64,000 nt of DNA from Pseudomonas uvaldensis (GCF_021271205.1 NZ_JAIWKS010000004.1:372001-436000); one strand, 5' to 3'. Shown: positions 39,023 through 49,716, counted from the first letter of the stretch. Notes: generated from the sequence alone by a model not told the origin. Numbers and translations: made by a program.

Positions 39023-39388
39023 ATGGATACTCCAAAGACACCGCAAAAGCCTCCGCACCTGTTGGATGACCTAGAGTCGATCCGCCAACTGCTCGGTGAC
39101 GATAATCTGCAGCCGCCACTGCTGACCGAGACGGTGGAACAGCCTCCAGTGCACGAGGAACAGATTCCCCTGCTGTTCGAGCCAATCAACGGTCAGCCCG
39201 AACCCAAACCCGTCCCCAGGGCCGAGCCCAAGGGCCCCGACGCCCTGCTGCACCTGGATCGCGAATTACGCGCCGCCGCACAGTTGATCATGCAAGATGT
39301 CATCGATGACTTCGCCCCGCATATCGAAACCGAAATCAAGCGTCGGCTGGATGCGCGGATGGAGCGACTGCTGAGCCAGTACGAGTAA
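39023..39388 (+). CDS. Hypothetical protein conserved beside holC
   Basis: 121 aa, 7 nt after holC. The N-terminal two thirds is Pro/Glu-rich and looks disordered (LLDDLESIRQLLGDDNLQPPLL, PEPKPVPRAEPKGPDALL). The C-terminal 50 residues form an amphipathic helix pair (LHLDRELRAAAQLIMQDVIDDF, IETEIKRRLDARMERLLSQYE). No enzymatic motif. Some databases call such proteins chi-like because of position; the sequence does not show a chi fold. Confidence 0.8.
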   Translation: MDTPKTPQKPPHLLDDLESIRQLLGDDNLQPPLLTETVEQPPVHEEQIPLLFEPINGQPEPKPVPRAEPKGPDALLHLDRELRAAAQLIMQDVIDDFAPHIETEIKRRLDARMERLLSQYE

Positions 39389-39391
39389 CCC

Positions 39392-39488
39392 CTTGTGGGA
39401 GCCGAGCTTGCTCGCGATGGCGGCGGGCCAGCCTGCATCAATCCTGGATGTGCCGCCGTCATCGCGAGCAAGCTCGGCTCCCACAAGG
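39392..39488. repeat. REP pair before valS
   Basis: TTGTGGGAGCCGAGCTTGCTCGCGATGGCGG with its facing copy; the spacer contains GCCAGCCTGCATCAATCCTGGATGT, similar to the element at 43729-43822. Confidence 0.88.
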
Positions 39489-39539
39489 GGGGCAGTGTTC
39501 ACACTCTCTGCGCCTGTGGCTTGCATCTCCCCCGCCCGC

Positions 39540-39545
39540 TATACT
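39540..39545 (+). promoter_or_regulatory. Possible valS -10 (TATACT)
   Basis: TATACT lies 43 bp before the valS start, just after the REP pair. No matching -35 is obvious. Confidence 0.35.
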
Positions 39546-39588
39546 TCCCGGCTTTTCCTGAATAAATGCCAATAGGGTCCCGCCGCGC

Positions 39589-42435
39589 ATGGATAAGACC
39601 TACCAGCCGCACGCCATTGAAACTTCCTGGTACAACACCTGGGAGTCCGAGAATTATTTCGCTCCGCAAGGCGCGGGCGATTCCTACACCATCATGATTC
39701 CGCCGCCGAACGTCACCGGCAGCCTGCACATGGGCCACGGCTTCAACAACGCGATCATGGACGCCCTGATCCGTTTCCGCCGCATGCAGGGTCGCGACAC
39801 CCTGTGGCAGCCGGGCACCGACCACGCCGGTATCGCCACGCAGATGCTGGTGGAGCGCCGCCTCGAAGCCCAGGGCCAGAATCGCCATGACCTGGGTCGC
39901 GAAAAATTCCTCGAAAAAGTCTGGGAATGGAAAGACGAGTCCGGCGGCAATATCAGCCGTCAGATCCGTCGCCTGGGCTCGTCCGTGGACTGGAGCCGCG
40001 AGCGCTTCACCATGGACGACGGCCTCTCGGAAGCAGTGAAGGAAGCTTTCGTGCGCCTGCACGAAGATGGTTTGATTTATCGCGGCAAGCGCCTGGTCAA
40101 CTGGGATACCAAGCTGCACACCGCGATTTCCGACCTCGAAGTGGAAAACCACGACGAAAAAGGTTTCCTCTGGAACCTGAAGTACCCGCTGGCCGACGGC
40201 GCCAAGACCGCCGAAGGCAAGGATTACCTGATCGTTGCCACCACGCGTCCGGAAACCATGCTCGGCGACGCGGCCGTGGCGGTAAACCCGAACGACGAGC
40301 GCTACAAAGCCCTGATCGGCCAGTTCGTCGAGCTGCCGCTGGTGGGTCGCCGCATCCCGATCATCGCCGATGACTACTGCGACCCTGAATTCGGCACCGG
40401 CTGCGTGAAGATCACACCGGCCCACGATTTCAACGACTACGAAGTCGGCAAGCGCCACAACCTGCCGCTGCTGAACATCTTCGACAAGAACGCCAACGTC
40501 TTGCCGGCCGCCCAGGTGTTCAATCTCGACGGCACCCTGAACGAAAGCATCGACGGCAAGATCCCGGCCGAATATTCCGGCCTGGACCGTTTCGAAGCAC
40601 GCAAGCAGATCGTCGCCGCATTCGATGCCGCCGGCCTGCTGGTCAGCGTTGACGACCACGGCCTGAAAGTCCCGAAAGGCGACCGTTCCGGCACCGTCAT
40701 CGAGCCGTGGCTGACCGACCAATGGTATGTATCCACCAAGCCCCTGGCCGAGCCGGCAATTGCTGCGGTGGAAGATGGCCGCATCCAGTTCGTGCCCAAG
40801 CAATACGAAAACATGTACTTCTCGTGGATGCGCGACATCCAGGACTGGTGCATCAGCCGCCAGCTGTGGTGGGGCCACCGCATTCCGGCCTGGTACGACG
40901 AATCGGGTAAGGTCTATGTCGGCCGCGATGAAGCCGAGGTGCGCGCCAAGCACAACCTGGGCCCTGACATTGCACTGCAACAGGACAACGACGTACTCGA
41001 CACCTGGTTCAGCTCCGGCCTGTGGACCTTCTCGACCCTGGGCTGGCCGCAGCAGACCGAGTTCCTGAAGAAATTCCACTCCACCGACGTGCTGGTCACC
41101 GGCTTCGACATCATTTTCTTCTGGGTCGCCCGGATGATCATGCTGACCATGCACCTGGTGAAGAACGAAGACGGCACGCCGCAGGTACCGTTCAAGACTG
41201 TCTACGTGCACGGTCTGGTGCGCGACGGCCAGGGCCAGAAGATGTCCAAGTCCAAGGGTAACGTCCTGGACCCGCTGGACATCATCGACGGTATCGATCT
41301 GGAAACCCTGGTCCAGAAGCGCACCTCCGGCCTGATGCAGCCAAAACTGGCGAAGAAGATCGAGAAAGCCACCCGCGAAGAGTTCGCCGACGGCATCGCC
41401 AGCTATGGCACCGACGCCCTGCGTTTCACCTTCTGCTCGCTGGCGTCCACCGGTCGCGACATCAAGTTCGACATGGGCCGCGTCGAAGGCTACCGCAACT
41501 TCTGCAACAAGATCTGGAACGCGGCGCGCTACGTGCTGGACAAAGGCGAAGACTGCGGTCAGAACGGCGAAGCTTACGAACTGACCCTGGCGGATCGCTG
41601 GATTATCTCCCAGCTGCAACGTACCGAAGCCGAAGTGACCCGTCAGCTGGATCAGTTCCGCTTCGACCTGGCCGCACAAGCCTTGTACGAGTTCATCTGG
41701 AACCAGTACTGCGACTGGTACCTGGAACTGTCCAAGCCCGTACTGTGGGACGAAAATGCACCGCTCGAGCGCCAGCGCGGCACCCGCCGCACCCTGGTCA
41801 GAGTCCTGGAAGTGGCCCTGCGCCTGGCGCATCCGTTCATGCCGTTCATCACCGAGGAAATCTGGCAGCGCGTCGCACCGCTGGCAGGTGTCCAAGGCAA
41901 GACGATCATGCTGCAACCTTGGCCTGTGGCCAATGAAACCCGCATCGATCCGGCTGCCGAAGACGACATCGAATGGCTCAAGACCTTCATGCTGGGCCTG
42001 CGCAACATCCGCGCCGAAATGAACATCGGCCCGGGCAAGCCGCTGGCGTTGTTCCTCAAGAACGCCAACGCCGAAGACCTGCGTCGCCTGGAAGCAAACG
42101 AAGCACTGCTCAAGAAGCTCGCCAAGCTCGAGTCGGTGACGGTCCTGTCAGCAGGCGAGGAAGCGCCTCTGTCCGCCACGGCTCTGGTCGGGGAAATGGA
42201 AGTGCTGGTACCGATGGCCGGCCTGATCGACAAGACGGCGGAACTCGCCCGTCTGGACAAGGAAATCCTGCGCTTGAAGGGTGAAGTACAGCGTGTGGGC
42301 GGCAAGCTGTCCAACGCCGGCTTCGTCGATAAGGCGCCGGCTGAAGTCATCGAGAAGGAACGCGCCAAACTGGCCGAGGCTGAACAGGCCCTGGGCAAAC
42401 TGGCTGAGCAGCATGCGCGGATCTCTAGCCTGTAA
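39589..42435 (+). CDS. valS: Valyl-tRNA synthetase
   Basis: 948 aa, full length. Class I motifs: [14 protein letters not shown] (HIGH region, residues about 42-55) and KMSKSKGN (KMSKS loop). The editing domain, anticodon-binding domain and a C-terminal coiled-coil arm ([25 protein letters not shown]...) are present. It charges tRNA-Val and edits threonine. Followed by a terminator. Confidence 0.98.
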   Translation: MDKTYQPHAIETSWYNTWESENYFAPQGAGDSYTIMIPPPNVTGSLHMGHGFNNAIMDALIRFRRMQGRDTLWQPGTDHAGIATQMLVERRLEAQGQNRHDLGREKFLEKVWEWKDESGGNISRQIRRLGSSVDWSRERFTMDDGLSEAVKEAFVRLHEDGLIYRGKRLVNWDTKLHTAISDLEVENHDEKGFLWNLKYPLADGAKTAEGKDYLIVATTRPETMLGDAAVAVNPNDERYKALIGQFVELPLVGRRIPIIADDYCDPEFGTGCVKITPAHDFNDYEVGKRHNLPLLNIFDKNANVLPAAQVFNLDGTLNESIDGKIPAEYSGLDRFEARKQIVAAFDAAGLLVSVDDHGLKVPKGDRSGTVIEPWLTDQWYVSTKPLAEPAIAAVEDGRIQFVPKQYENMYFSWMRDIQDWCISRQLWWGHRIPAWYDESGKVYVGRDEAEVRAKHNLGPDIALQQDNDVLDTWFSSGLWTFSTLGWPQQTEFLKKFHSTDVLVTGFDIIFFWVARMIMLTMHLVKNEDGTPQVPFKTVYVHGLVRDGQGQKMSKSKGNVLDPLDIIDGIDLETLVQKRTSGLMQPKLAKKIEKATREEFADGIASYGTDALRFTFCSLASTGRDIKFDMGRVEGYRNFCNKIWNAARYVLDKGEDCGQNGEAYELTLADRWIISQLQRTEAEVTRQLDQFRFDLAAQALYEFIWNQYCDWYLELSKPVLWDENAPLERQRGTRRTLVRVLEVALRLAHPFMPFITEEIWQRVAPLAGVQGKTIMLQPWPVANETRIDPAAEDDIEWLKTFMLGLRNIRAEMNIGPGKPLALFLKNANAEDLRRLEANEALLKKLAKLESVTVLSAGEEAPLSATALVGEMEVLVPMAGLIDKTAELARLDKEILRLKGEVQRVGGKLSNAGFVDKAPAEVIEKERAKLAEAEQALGKLAEQHARISSL

Positions 42436-42458
42436 GGGCGATTCGTCGTCGAAAGAAG

Positions 42459-42482
42459 GAGGCCCTGGTGGCCTCTTTTTTT
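42459..42482 (+). terminator. valS terminator
   Basis: Stem GAGGCC/GGCCTC with loop CTGGT followed by seven T. Confidence 0.9.
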
Positions 42483-42518
42483 CTGCCTGACACTTTCTCC
42501 CGATCACCGAAAATCCCC

Positions 42519-42607
42519 TGTGGGAGCGGGCTTGCTCGCGAAAACGCTGGATCAGTCAGCTCATTGACTAACTGGCATACCGCTTTCGCGAGCAAGCCCG
42601 CTACCAC
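42519..42607. repeat. REP pair after valS
   Basis: TGTGGGAGCGGGCTTGCTCGCGAAAAC and the facing TTTCGCGAGCAAGCCCGCTACCACA. Confidence 0.9.
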
Positions 42608-42689
42608 ATTTGAACAGCGCAAGCCTCAAGGGCCGTCTGGATATGGGACAATGCCCGCCACTTCCTGAACCGCCCGAATCGACCCGCCC

Positions 42690-43703
42690 ATGACCGCCCC
42701 CCGCACACCCAAACCTGCACGCAAGAAGCCCGCTCCCGCCCCCGCAGCTCAGCGTGAAAAGGCCAGCCTGCACCCGCGCAACCGCCACCAGGGTCGCTAT
42801 GATTTCCCGGCACTGATCAAGAGCACGCCGGAACTGGCCAAGTTCGTGATCATCAACCCGTATGGCAAGGAAAGCATCGATTTCGCCAGCCCCGAGGCGG
42901 TGCGTGTGTTCAACCGAGCGCTGCTCAAGTCCTTCTATGGCATCGCCCATTGGGACATTCCAACCAACTACCTGTGCCCTCCCGTGCCTGGCCGTGCGGA
43001 CTATGTGCATTTTCTTGCCGATCTGCTCGCCAGCCACAACGAAGGAGAAATTCCGCGGGGTGCGGCAGTGAAGGTGTTGGACATCGGCACCGGCGCCAAT
43101 TGTGTGTATCCGCTGATTGGCTACAGCGATTACCGCTGGCACTTCCTGGGTTCGGACATCGATCCGACGGCCATCGCCTCGGCCAAGGCGATTGTCCAGT
43201 CAAACGGGTTGAACAAGGCTATCCAACTGCGCCAACAGACTGATCGCAAGCAGATCCTGCTGGGGCTGCTGGACGAAACCGAGCGGTTCGACCTGACGAT
43301 GTGCAATCCGCCCTTCCATGCGTCCCTGGAGGAAGCTACCAAGGGCAGCCAGCGCAAATGGCGCGCCTTGGGCAAGGCCGATCCGAAACGCAAACTGCCG
43401 GTGTTGAACTTCGGCGGCCAGGCGGCCGAACTATGGTGCGAGGGTGGAGAAGCCCGCTTCGTGACGCAATTGATCGCCGAGAGCGCACAGGTCGCCCGAC
43501 AGGTGCTGTGGTTCAGCACACTGGTGTCGAAGGCGTCGAACCTGCCGGCGATCCAGGCGGCGCTGAAAAAAGCCGGCGCGCAACACAGCCAGGTGGTGGA
43601 GATGTCCCAGGGGCAGAAGCAAAGCCGCTTCGTGGCCTGGACGTTTCACACCGAGGCGCATCAGCAAGCCTGGCGGCAGGTGCGTTGGATCAGCAAGCAA
43701 TGA
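42690..43703 (+). CDS. rlmF: 23S rRNA m6A1618 methyltransferase
   Basis: 337 aa. A Pro/Ala/Lys-rich N terminus (about 25 residues) precedes the RlmF core: [40 protein letters not shown], the SAM motif [16 protein letters not shown] and the catalytic NPPF in [14 protein letters not shown]. It methylates A1618 of 23S rRNA. Stand-alone gene between two REP pairs. Confidence 0.95.
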   Translation: MTAPRTPKPARKKPAPAPAAQREKASLHPRNRHQGRYDFPALIKSTPELAKFVIINPYGKESIDFASPEAVRVFNRALLKSFYGIAHWDIPTNYLCPPVPGRADYVHFLADLLASHNEGEIPRGAAVKVLDIGTGANCVYPLIGYSDYRWHFLGSDIDPTAIASAKAIVQSNGLNKAIQLRQQTDRKQILLGLLDETERFDLTMCNPPFHASLEEATKGSQRKWRALGKADPKRKLPVLNFGGQAAELWCEGGEARFVTQLIAESAQVARQVLWFSTLVSKASNLPAIQAALKKAGAQHSQVVEMSQGQKQSRFVAWTFHTEAHQQAWRQVRWISKQ

Positions 43704-43728
43704 CGGCCCTGATGTAAAACAATGCCCG

Positions 43729-43822
43729 CTGTGGGAGCGAGCCTGCTCGCGATAGCGGTGGGTCAGCCTGCATCAATGTTGAATGTACCCGCCGTCATCG
43801 CGAGCAGGCTCGCTCCTACAGG
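43729..43822. repeat. REP pair after rlmF
   Basis: CTGTGGGAGCGAGCCTGCTCGCGATAGCGG and facing copy CATCGCGAGCAGGCTCGCTCCTACAG; spacer GTCAGCCTGCATCAATGTTGAATGT. Confidence 0.9.
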
Positions 43823-43853
43823 GGGGCATATCAGGCCGACCAGCTTTTGCAAG

Positions 43854-43891
43854 GCAACAAAAAACCGTGCCCGGATCGCTCCGCAGCACGG
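43854..43891 (-). terminator. Terminator of the HU gene
   Basis: Stem CCGTGC (43865-43870)/GCACGG (43886-43891), followed on the minus strand by TTTTTTGTTG. Confidence 0.85.
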
Positions 43892-43910
43892 CTTTCCTTG
43901 AAACGAAGTC

Positions 43911-44192
43911 TTACTTGTTGATGCTGTCGTTCAGCGCTTTGGCTGGAACGAACTTGACCACTTTCTTGGCGGCGATTTCGATGGCAGCGCCAGTCGAAGG
44001 GTTGCGGCCGGTACGGGCAGGACGCTCGGTGACTTTCAGCTTGCCGATGCCTGGCAAGGTGATTTCACTGCCATTTTCCAGCTGATCAGCAACGATTTGG
44101 CTCAGTTGCTCCAGGGCGTTACGCGCAACGGCTTTCGATGCGCCGGAGCTTTCGGCGATATCATTGATCAGTTGGTCTTTAGTAAGAGCCAT
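43911..44192 (-). CDS. HU-family nucleoid protein
   Basis: 93 aa from MALTKDQLINDIAESSG; the longer in-frame ATG at 44237 would give an extended N terminus unlike HU. The DNA-binding arm is GRNPSTGAAIEIAAKKVVKFVPAKALND. GGAA lies about 8 nt upstream of the start. HU proteins bend and compact DNA. Which paralogue (HupA, HupB or HupN) cannot be settled by eye. Confidence 0.93.
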   Translation of the reverse strand: MALTKDQLINDIAESSGASKAVARNALEQLSQIVADQLENGSEITLPGIGKLKVTERPARTGRNPSTGAAIEIAAKKVVKFVPAKALNDSINK

Positions 44193-44587
44193 GTAGTGTT
44201 CCTTCCCTATCAAATTCATATGGATTGCAGTGTGCAATGTCAGCCATCGAGCCCGATTCCTCGGATCAGGCGCCCTCGGTCATCACCACGACGGGTCGGG
44301 GTAATAGATGCCGAAATCCGGGTTTGGTTCGACCTGACACATGCTGAATGCACGCTTTACGCTGTGCCTTCGCGTAAGACCGGGCAAAACTAGCACAACG
44401 CCTGTGAAATATCCGCCCTTAGCTACCCATTTGGTCAGCTTTATTGCGCTAAATCGGTAAAAAAATGCATATGGCGTGTCGGATGGGTCCGAAAGTCCCT
44501 TCGCGGCGCGCCAAAACCAGCGGTTGCGGTACACTGCGGCTTTTTCGGGGAGCACGCCCTCCTCTCTTTTCAACAGCCGAGAAGCCC
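44193..44587. other. Divergent region between HU and ndpA genes
   Basis: 395 bases without a gene; it must carry the leftward HU promoter and the rightward ndpA promoter. A possible -10 for ndpA is TACACT at 44530-44535. An AT-rich patch (44440-44475) lies in the middle. Confidence 0.5.
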
Positions 44588-45592
44588 ATGCCGATCCGTC
44601 ATTGCATCGTCCACCTGATCGACAAAAAACCCGACGGCACCCCCGCAGTGCTCCACGCCCGAGACTCCGAGCTGGCAGAGTCCACGGCCATCGAGAACAT
44701 GCTTGCCGACCTCAACGAGAGCTACAACGCCAAGCAAGGCAAGGCCTGGGGTTTTTTCCATGCCGAGTCCGGGGCGCATCCGTTCAGCGGCTGGCTGAAG
44801 GAGTACCTGGACGGTGGCAAGGATTTCACGGCGTTCAGCCGCGTGGCGGTGGAACACCTGCAGAAGCTGATGGAAGAGTCCAACCTGTCAGTGGGCGGCC
44901 ACGTGTTGTTCGCCCATTACCAACAGGGCATGACCGACTACCTGGCGATCGCCCTGCTGCACCACAGCGAAGGCGTGGCGGTGACCGACGAGCTGGACGT
45001 CACCCCGTCCCGTCACCTGGACCTGGGCCAGTTGCACCTGGCGGCGCGGATCAACGTGTCAGAGTGGCAGAACAACAAACAATCCAGGCAGTACATTTCT
45101 TTCATCAAGGGCAAGAACGGCAAAAAGGTTTCCGAGTATTTCCGCGACTTCATCGGCTGCCAGGAAGGCGTCGACGGCCCCGGCGAGACTCGCACGTTAC
45201 TCAAGGCCTTCAGCGACTTCGTCGAAAGCGAAGACCTGCCTGAAGACGACGCCCGGGAAAAGACCAAGGCCCTGGTGGATTACGCCAGCAGCCAGGCCAA
45301 GCTAGGCGAGCCGGTGGGCCTGGAAGAACTCTCCGGGCTGATCGACGAAGACCGTCCGAAAGCGTTTTACGATCATATCCGCAACAAGGACTACGGCCTG
45401 TCGCCCGAGATCCCGGCGGATAAACGTACCCTCAACCAATTCCGCCGCTTCACCGGCCGTGCCGAAGGCTTGTCCATCAGCTTCGAGGCTCACCTGCTGG
45501 GCTCCAAAATCGAATATGACGAAGAAGCCGGCACGTTGATCATCAAGGGGCTGCCGACGTCCTTGACTGATCAGCTCAAGCGCCGTAACTGA
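44588..45592 (+). CDS. ndpA: Nucleoid-associated protein NdpA/YejK
   Basis: 334 aa from ATG 44588 ([26 protein letters not shown]). Full-length family member: [62 protein letters not shown] and [14 protein letters not shown] at the end. It is a nucleoid-associated protein (37K family) with little known function. Two nucleoid protein genes (HU and this) are divergent neighbours. Confidence 0.93.
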   Translation: MPIRHCIVHLIDKKPDGTPAVLHARDSELAESTAIENMLADLNESYNAKQGKAWGFFHAESGAHPFSGWLKEYLDGGKDFTAFSRVAVEHLQKLMEESNLSVGGHVLFAHYQQGMTDYLAIALLHHSEGVAVTDELDVTPSRHLDLGQLHLAARINVSEWQNNKQSRQYISFIKGKNGKKVSEYFRDFIGCQEGVDGPGETRTLLKAFSDFVESEDLPEDDAREKTKALVDYASSQAKLGEPVGLEELSGLIDEDRPKAFYDHIRNKDYGLSPEIPADKRTLNQFRRFTGRAEGLSISFEAHLLGSKIEYDEEAGTLIIKGLPTSLTDQLKRRN

Positions 45593-45608
45593 GCATTTTT
45601 TTGCCGAA

Positions 45609-45631
45609 GTAGTGCTGGGCGCTGGCACTAC
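45609..45631. other. Hairpin after ndpA
   Basis: GTAGTGC/GCACTAC with a 9-nt loop, 16 bp after the ndpA stop. No T run follows it (one precedes it), so termination is uncertain. Confidence 0.4.
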
Positions 45632-45726
45632 GCAACCTGCTCTATTGTGTGAACACAACATCGAGGCATGAGCGGGATGTTTGAACAATACAGCGCCAGA
45701 TGGCTTAATCGCGATCCATTATAAAA

Positions 45727-45746
45727 AACTGTCAACTCTGACAGTA
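45727..45746. promoter_or_regulatory. Lux-box-like 20-bp palindrome
   Basis: AACTGTCAACTCTGACAGTA. Arms ACTGTCA/TGACAGT are perfect, and the site fits the CT-N12-AG frame of LuxR-type (las/rhl/phz) boxes. It lies 86 bp before the start of the AT-rich orphan gene. Confidence 0.55.
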
Positions 45747-45831
45747 CTCCGCATCCAAGCTACTGCATAACCTAATAGTTAGAGGAATTAAAGCCCTCTT
45801 AATATTAAACCCAGAGCAATCGGAGAAAGAA

Positions 45832-46125
45832 ATGACTCTTCAAGCCCCCGTCTTTACTAGCCCTGCGCCAAATAGCACAGGAAACAACCCTCCTTACGTC
45901 ACTGGCAGAGGTCACCCAAACAGCGCAGTAACCATTTGGGAAACCAACAACAAAACCGCCATTCTTGGAACCGCCATATGCGATTCCGATGGAAATTTTG
46001 CCACCACATTAAATCTCAATCAGGCAAGCCACCAAAATTCCGGCGCAGTGTTAATAATAGGCGGAATCTGTTCGAACCCCACGGATTCGTCAGGTTACGG
46101 CCAAGATCTATTGTTCTATATTTGA
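45832..46125 (+). CDS. Orphan small protein, Ig-like domain of unknown role
   Basis: 97 aa; GGAG lies 8 nt upstream. No signal peptide. The pattern VFTSPAPNSTGNNPPYVTGRGHPNSAVTIWE...GTAICDSDGNFATTLNLN resembles one repeat of the Ig-like 'GTAEPGA..V.l.' modules in large Pseudomonas surface proteins, here as a single domain. Codon use is much more AT-rich than in its neighbours, which suggests transfer. A perfect palindrome upstream suggests dedicated regulation. Confidence 0.75.
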   Translation: MTLQAPVFTSPAPNSTGNNPPYVTGRGHPNSAVTIWETNNKTAILGTAICDSDGNFATTLNLNQASHQNSGAVLIIGGICSNPTDSSGYGQDLLFYI

Positions 46126-46183
46126 ACAATAAATACTCAGGGGCGCCCTTAGAAACAAGGGCCTCCCGTCATTTAACTCATAT

Positions 46184-47122
46184 TCAAGTTTTCGCAAAAA
46201 TTTTGAACCCTATCCTTGGAAAGTGCACATGCACCCTCCCGCTACGCGCGTCTTCACGGCGCAGGATCAGTTCTTCATTCCCGGCAAACAACAATTCCCC
46301 GGCTACAGGATCAACGCCGTAATCAGTCGCTGAAATGGTCACCTGTTGCCCCGCCAAAAAACCATTCGGGTCATTGAACAGTTCATCCGGGAGCACTGCC
46401 GGTGTGGCGCTCCGAGCCACTTCAAGGGCCTCTTCGGAACTCATCGCACTCGACGCACCATGGCCGAAAGCCAACACCCGCGCCAGCCAGGCCGAGACGG
46501 CCGGATACGCATCCACCAATGGCGAAGTCACCGGCGTGCCTTTGAGGAACCACAGCGGATGAGCCATGGCGAAATCGGCAATCGACGGATCGCCCAGCAG
46601 GAAATCGCCCTCTTCGCGCTGCAACTGCTGCTCGAGCCGCGCCATGATCGTCGGCCACTGATGCTTGGCCTGCTCGGCAGACAAGCGCGAGGCCGAGCCA
46701 CCGCTGAATAGTCCAGCGCGGTCAGCGATGAACGCCTTGATCGCCTCAGGCGACAACTTGGCGAAACGCACGGCCATGGACTCAGGCTGGAACACCAGGC
46801 TTACCGCATGCTGGAACACCACCGAATCTGCCCAGGCCGCAAAAGATACCGCGATCATTTCCCGACCTTCGGGAAACAGCGACGGCGTGGCCTTTTCCTG
46901 CTCCAGTCGTCGAGCGATCAGAGCCGTGTCGCAATAAATATCCGCGCCGATCTGCAAAACCGGCGTCTTGCGGTAGCCGCCGGTCAACGCCGTCAGATCG
47001 GGTTTTGGCATCATTGGCGGGATATTGACCGAACGCCAGGACAGGCCTTTGAAACCCAGCAACAAGCGGGCTTTTTCGGCGAAAGGGGACGTCGGGTAAT
47101 GGTGGAGAATCAGTTCTGACAT
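46184..47122 (-). CDS. Glutathione S-transferase-like protein with extra C-terminal domain
   Basis: 312 aa from MSELILHHYPTSPFAEKARLLLGFKGLSWRSVNIP. The N-terminal thioredoxin fold has the TSPFAEK motif in place of the catalytic Ser/Cys region, followed by KTPVLQIGADIYCDTALIARRLE. The helical C domain is followed by about 85 further residues (PAVLPDELFNDPNGFLAGQQVTISATDYGVDPVAGELLFAGNEELILRRED...), longer than a normal GST (about 200-230 aa). Substrate unknown. Confidence 0.85.
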   Translation of the reverse strand: MSELILHHYPTSPFAEKARLLLGFKGLSWRSVNIPPMMPKPDLTALTGGYRKTPVLQIGADIYCDTALIARRLEQEKATPSLFPEGREMIAVSFAAWADSVVFQHAVSLVFQPESMAVRFAKLSPEAIKAFIADRAGLFSGGSASRLSAEQAKHQWPTIMARLEQQLQREEGDFLLGDPSIADFAMAHPLWFLKGTPVTSPLVDAYPAVSAWLARVLAFGHGASSAMSSEEALEVARSATPAVLPDELFNDPNGFLAGQQVTISATDYGVDPVAGELLFAGNEELILRREDARSGRVHVHFPRIGFKIFAKT

Positions 47123-47202
47123 GGGATTGGCCGCTGCAAGAATGAGGTCCTGCAGCTTAGCGCGCCCCCCATGGATAAGCCTACCCGCCTGATGAAGGTG
47201 TA

Positions 47203-47526
47203 TCAGCGCGGCTGATGAAGCAACGGCGCACTCGCCACCAGACATTCCTTGGCGCTTTTCTTGAGCTTCTTGATCAAGCGCTCCTGGCGCAACGCTTCGC
47301 CCTTGTCGCGACAGGCTTCGGTGTACACCAGCGCCACCGCCGGGCTGGAAAGAAAGAAACGTGCGCCTTTGCCACTCTGATGTTTGGCGAAACGCCGCAC
47401 AGGATCATCGCTGATACCGCAATACAGCGAGCCATTGGCGGCCCGTACCAGATAGACGAACCAGGGCTTGCCCGGCTCGGCCATGGCTTGCACAGGCTGC
47501 GCGGAGGATGAGTCGTCAGTCGTCAC
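47203..47526 (-). CDS. GIY-YIG nuclease-domain protein (YhbQ-like)
   Basis: 107 aa from GTG 47526 ([22 protein letters not shown]); ATG 47484 would give a minimal domain, so the start is uncertain. The GIY-YIG core reads [36 protein letters not shown], and [19 protein letters not shown] holds the catalytic Glu region. Stand-alone members resemble E. coli YhbQ; function unknown. Confidence 0.85.
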   Translation of the reverse strand: MTTDDSSSAQPVQAMAEPGKPWFVYLVRAANGSLYCGISDDPVRRFAKHQSGKGARFFLSSPAVALVYTEACRDKGEALRQERLIKKLKKSAKECLVASAPLLHQPR

Positions 47527-47567
47527 GAATACATCTACAGGCACGAAGGAAACAAGCCGCGATCTTA

Positions 47568-48038
47568 TCAGCGACTGGCCTGGAACGCCCGTAGCCCCTT
47601 GAGTGCCTGTGCCCGGACGGCATTGCGCACCAGCGGCGTCCAGCCCAGCAACAAGCCTTTGGTGCCCAATGCCTGGCGGGACCAGCGCCACAAATCAAAG
47701 CTGTCGTGGTGCTCGCAGATCTTGCCGTCGCGAAAAACGAAGCGAGCCTGGATATCGTTGATCACGATGTTACCGGTCTGGCTGAAGAGGTAGGTCGCCA
47801 CCCAATGAGCGCCACCGGAACGCTCGTCGCTGCGCACGTTATCGAAGGTCAGCGAGAAGTCCTTGGCGCGGGTGGTGAGCATGCGCCACATATCGCCCGC
47901 ATCGCGCCCGCGCAGTTCGCCGAACGCCGGATCGCTGAATACCACGTCGTCGGTATAGCAGGCACTCATGGCTTCGGCGTCCAGGCGCTGGAAGGCCTGG
48001 TAGAACCGGGTGATCAAGGCGTTATGGGCGTCACTCAT
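47568..48038 (-). CDS. NTF2-like (SnoaL) protein
   Basis: 156 aa from [44 protein letters not shown], the typical start of the NTF2/SnoaL cone fold. The pocket side is formed by [41 protein letters not shown]. Such proteins are isomerases, ketosteroid-like enzymes or binding proteins; the substrate cannot be read from the sequence. Confidence 0.85.
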   Translation of the reverse strand: MSDAHNALITRFYQAFQRLDAEAMSACYTDDVVFSDPAFGELRGRDAGDMWRMLTTRAKDFSLTFDNVRSDERSGGAHWVATYLFSQTGNIVINDIQARFVFRDGKICEHHDSFDLWRWSRQALGTKGLLLGWTPLVRNAVRAQALKGLRAFQASR

Positions 48039-48125
48039 AGACAGACTCCGAAAATGTTCCTGTAGACCCGGCACAATAATCTGCCGCCACGAGGAACACT
48101 ACTGTCATTAGCCATGAAAATAACA

Positions 48126-49427
48126 TCAGCGAAGGTCGGTGACTTTCTCACTGCTGACCCCGACATACACCGCCCGGCCCGCACCGATGCCAGCGATGAT
48201 TGCGCCCAGGCCGATGAGACCGAAAATCCAACCCAGGGCTTGCCATCCACCGGTCCAGTCGTGCACCACGCCGACGGCGAACGGTCCCAGGGACGCCAAC
48301 GTATAACCAAAGCCCTGGGCCATGCTGGAGAGGTTCGCAGCCACATGGGCGTCCCGTGAGCGCAGCACAATCAGCGTTAGCGCCAGGCTGAACGTCGCGC
48401 CCTGTCCCAGGCCAAGCAGGACCGCCCAGCCCCACAAACCTTCGAGGGGCGCGTAGAGGCAGCCAAACAGTCCACCCAACACCATGACCATGACCGTGAC
48501 AATGGCCAGCCGCTGGTCCTGGCCACGAGTCGCCAGCCAGGGTGCGGCCAGTGAACTTACCAACTGAACGATGACCGAGCCCGACAGCACCAGTCCGGCC
48601 TGGGTCGGGGTCAGACCACGGCCGATGAGAATCGACGGCAGCCAGCCGAACACGATATAGGCCAGGGACGATTGCAGCCCCATGTACAACGTCACCTGCC
48701 AGGCCAGCGGATCACGCAACAGGCCGCGTACCCGATAGGCCGCCTGATGGGCGCCCTGCTTCTGGCCCACCTGGGGCAACCAGCACACTACCGCCAACAA
48801 CGCCGGCACCATCCAGAAACCCAGGCCCAGGTTCCAACTATGGTTCAACTGCTCGCTCAACGGCACCGTCGCCCCGGCAGCCATCGCGGCGCCCAGGCAC
48901 AACGCCATGGTGTAGACGCCGGTCATGGTGCCAGCCTGCCGGGCGAAGTCGCGCTTGACGATACCTGGCAACAGTACGCCGATCACGCCAATACTGGCGC
49001 CGGCCAGGATGCTGCCGGCGAACAGTCCCACCTGGCCGAACGAACTGCGCAGGACGATCCCGCCAGCAAGCGTCAATAAAATCCCCAGCACCACACGTTC
49101 GGCACCGAAGCGCCGCGCCAGCACTGGGGCCAGCGGCGCGAACAGGCCGAGGCAAAGCACCGGCAGCGTCGTCAGCAAACCGGCCTGGGCGGCCGACAGG
49201 CCAAGGCTTTTCGAGACCTCGCTGAGCAACGGCGCCATGCTCGATAGCGCTGGACGCAGGTTCAGCGCCACCAGAATCAACCCGAGCAGCAGCAACCAGG
49301 GCCGCTGCACCTGCGGATGCGCCTGGACCTGCTCGTCATCGGCTTCGGCATCGATCAACAGTTCTTCGAGTTCGGCAGCGCGCTTGGGCGCCGTCGAGGC
49401 AGTGTGGTCAAGCAAATCGCGGGACAT
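48126..49427 (-). CDS. MFS transporter, CynX/NimT type
   Basis: 433 aa from MSRDLLDHTAST. An acidic N-terminal extension of about 45 residues precedes twelve hydrophobic segments (LLLLGLILVALNLRPALSSMAPLL begins helix 1). The motif NLRPALSSMAPLLSEVSKSLGLSAAQAGLLTTLPVLCLGLFAPLAPVLARRFGAERV is the hallmark of the CynX/NimT family (cyanate or nitroimidazole efflux in E. coli). Actual substrate unknown. Confidence 0.88.
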   Translation of the reverse strand: MSRDLLDHTASTAPKRAAELEELLIDAEADDEQVQAHPQVQRPWLLLLGLILVALNLRPALSSMAPLLSEVSKSLGLSAAQAGLLTTLPVLCLGLFAPLAPVLARRFGAERVVLGILLTLAGGIVLRSSFGQVGLFAGSILAGASIGVIGVLLPGIVKRDFARQAGTMTGVYTMALCLGAAMAAGATVPLSEQLNHSWNLGLGFWMVPALLAVVCWLPQVGQKQGAHQAAYRVRGLLRDPLAWQVTLYMGLQSSLAYIVFGWLPSILIGRGLTPTQAGLVLSGSVIVQLVSSLAAPWLATRGQDQRLAIVTVMVMVLGGLFGCLYAPLEGLWGWAVLLGLGQGATFSLALTLIVLRSRDAHVAANLSSMAQGFGYTLASLGPFAVGVVHDWTGGWQALGWIFGLIGLGAIIAGIGAGRAVYVGVSSEKVTDLR

Positions 49428-49677
49428 GGAAAACTCTGGGGCTTGAAGGCAACCGCATGGCGAAAACCAGCGGTGATGCACCGTTGCAGGCGTTGAACCG
49501 CTCCAGCGGCTGGCCGGCCAGCGCTGAGGTAGCGGAGAAATATCAGACATGAGGCTCGTTCTTTCACCCGTTTAAGGGATGAAATTTCTGACATGTTAGT
49601 CAGGTTCTTCTGAGCGAACAAGGGCCTAGGTTTGGAAGGCAGCAAAAGGAGCGTCATTTTTAGATTGGCAAAACCAC

Positions 49678-49687
49678 CCCATATGGG
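49678..49687. promoter_or_regulatory. Palindrome CCCATATGGG before mqsR
   Basis: Perfect 10-bp palindrome 30 bp before the mqsR start. MqsA antitoxins repress their own operon through palindromes, so it is an operator candidate. Confidence 0.45.
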
Positions 49688-49716
49688 TAATTTATAAAAC
49701 AAGGCATCGATTTCTT

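Noticed and set aside
39499-41916. 805-codon open frame opposite valS
   Set aside because: Shadow of valS; runs into the REP pair and has no family features.
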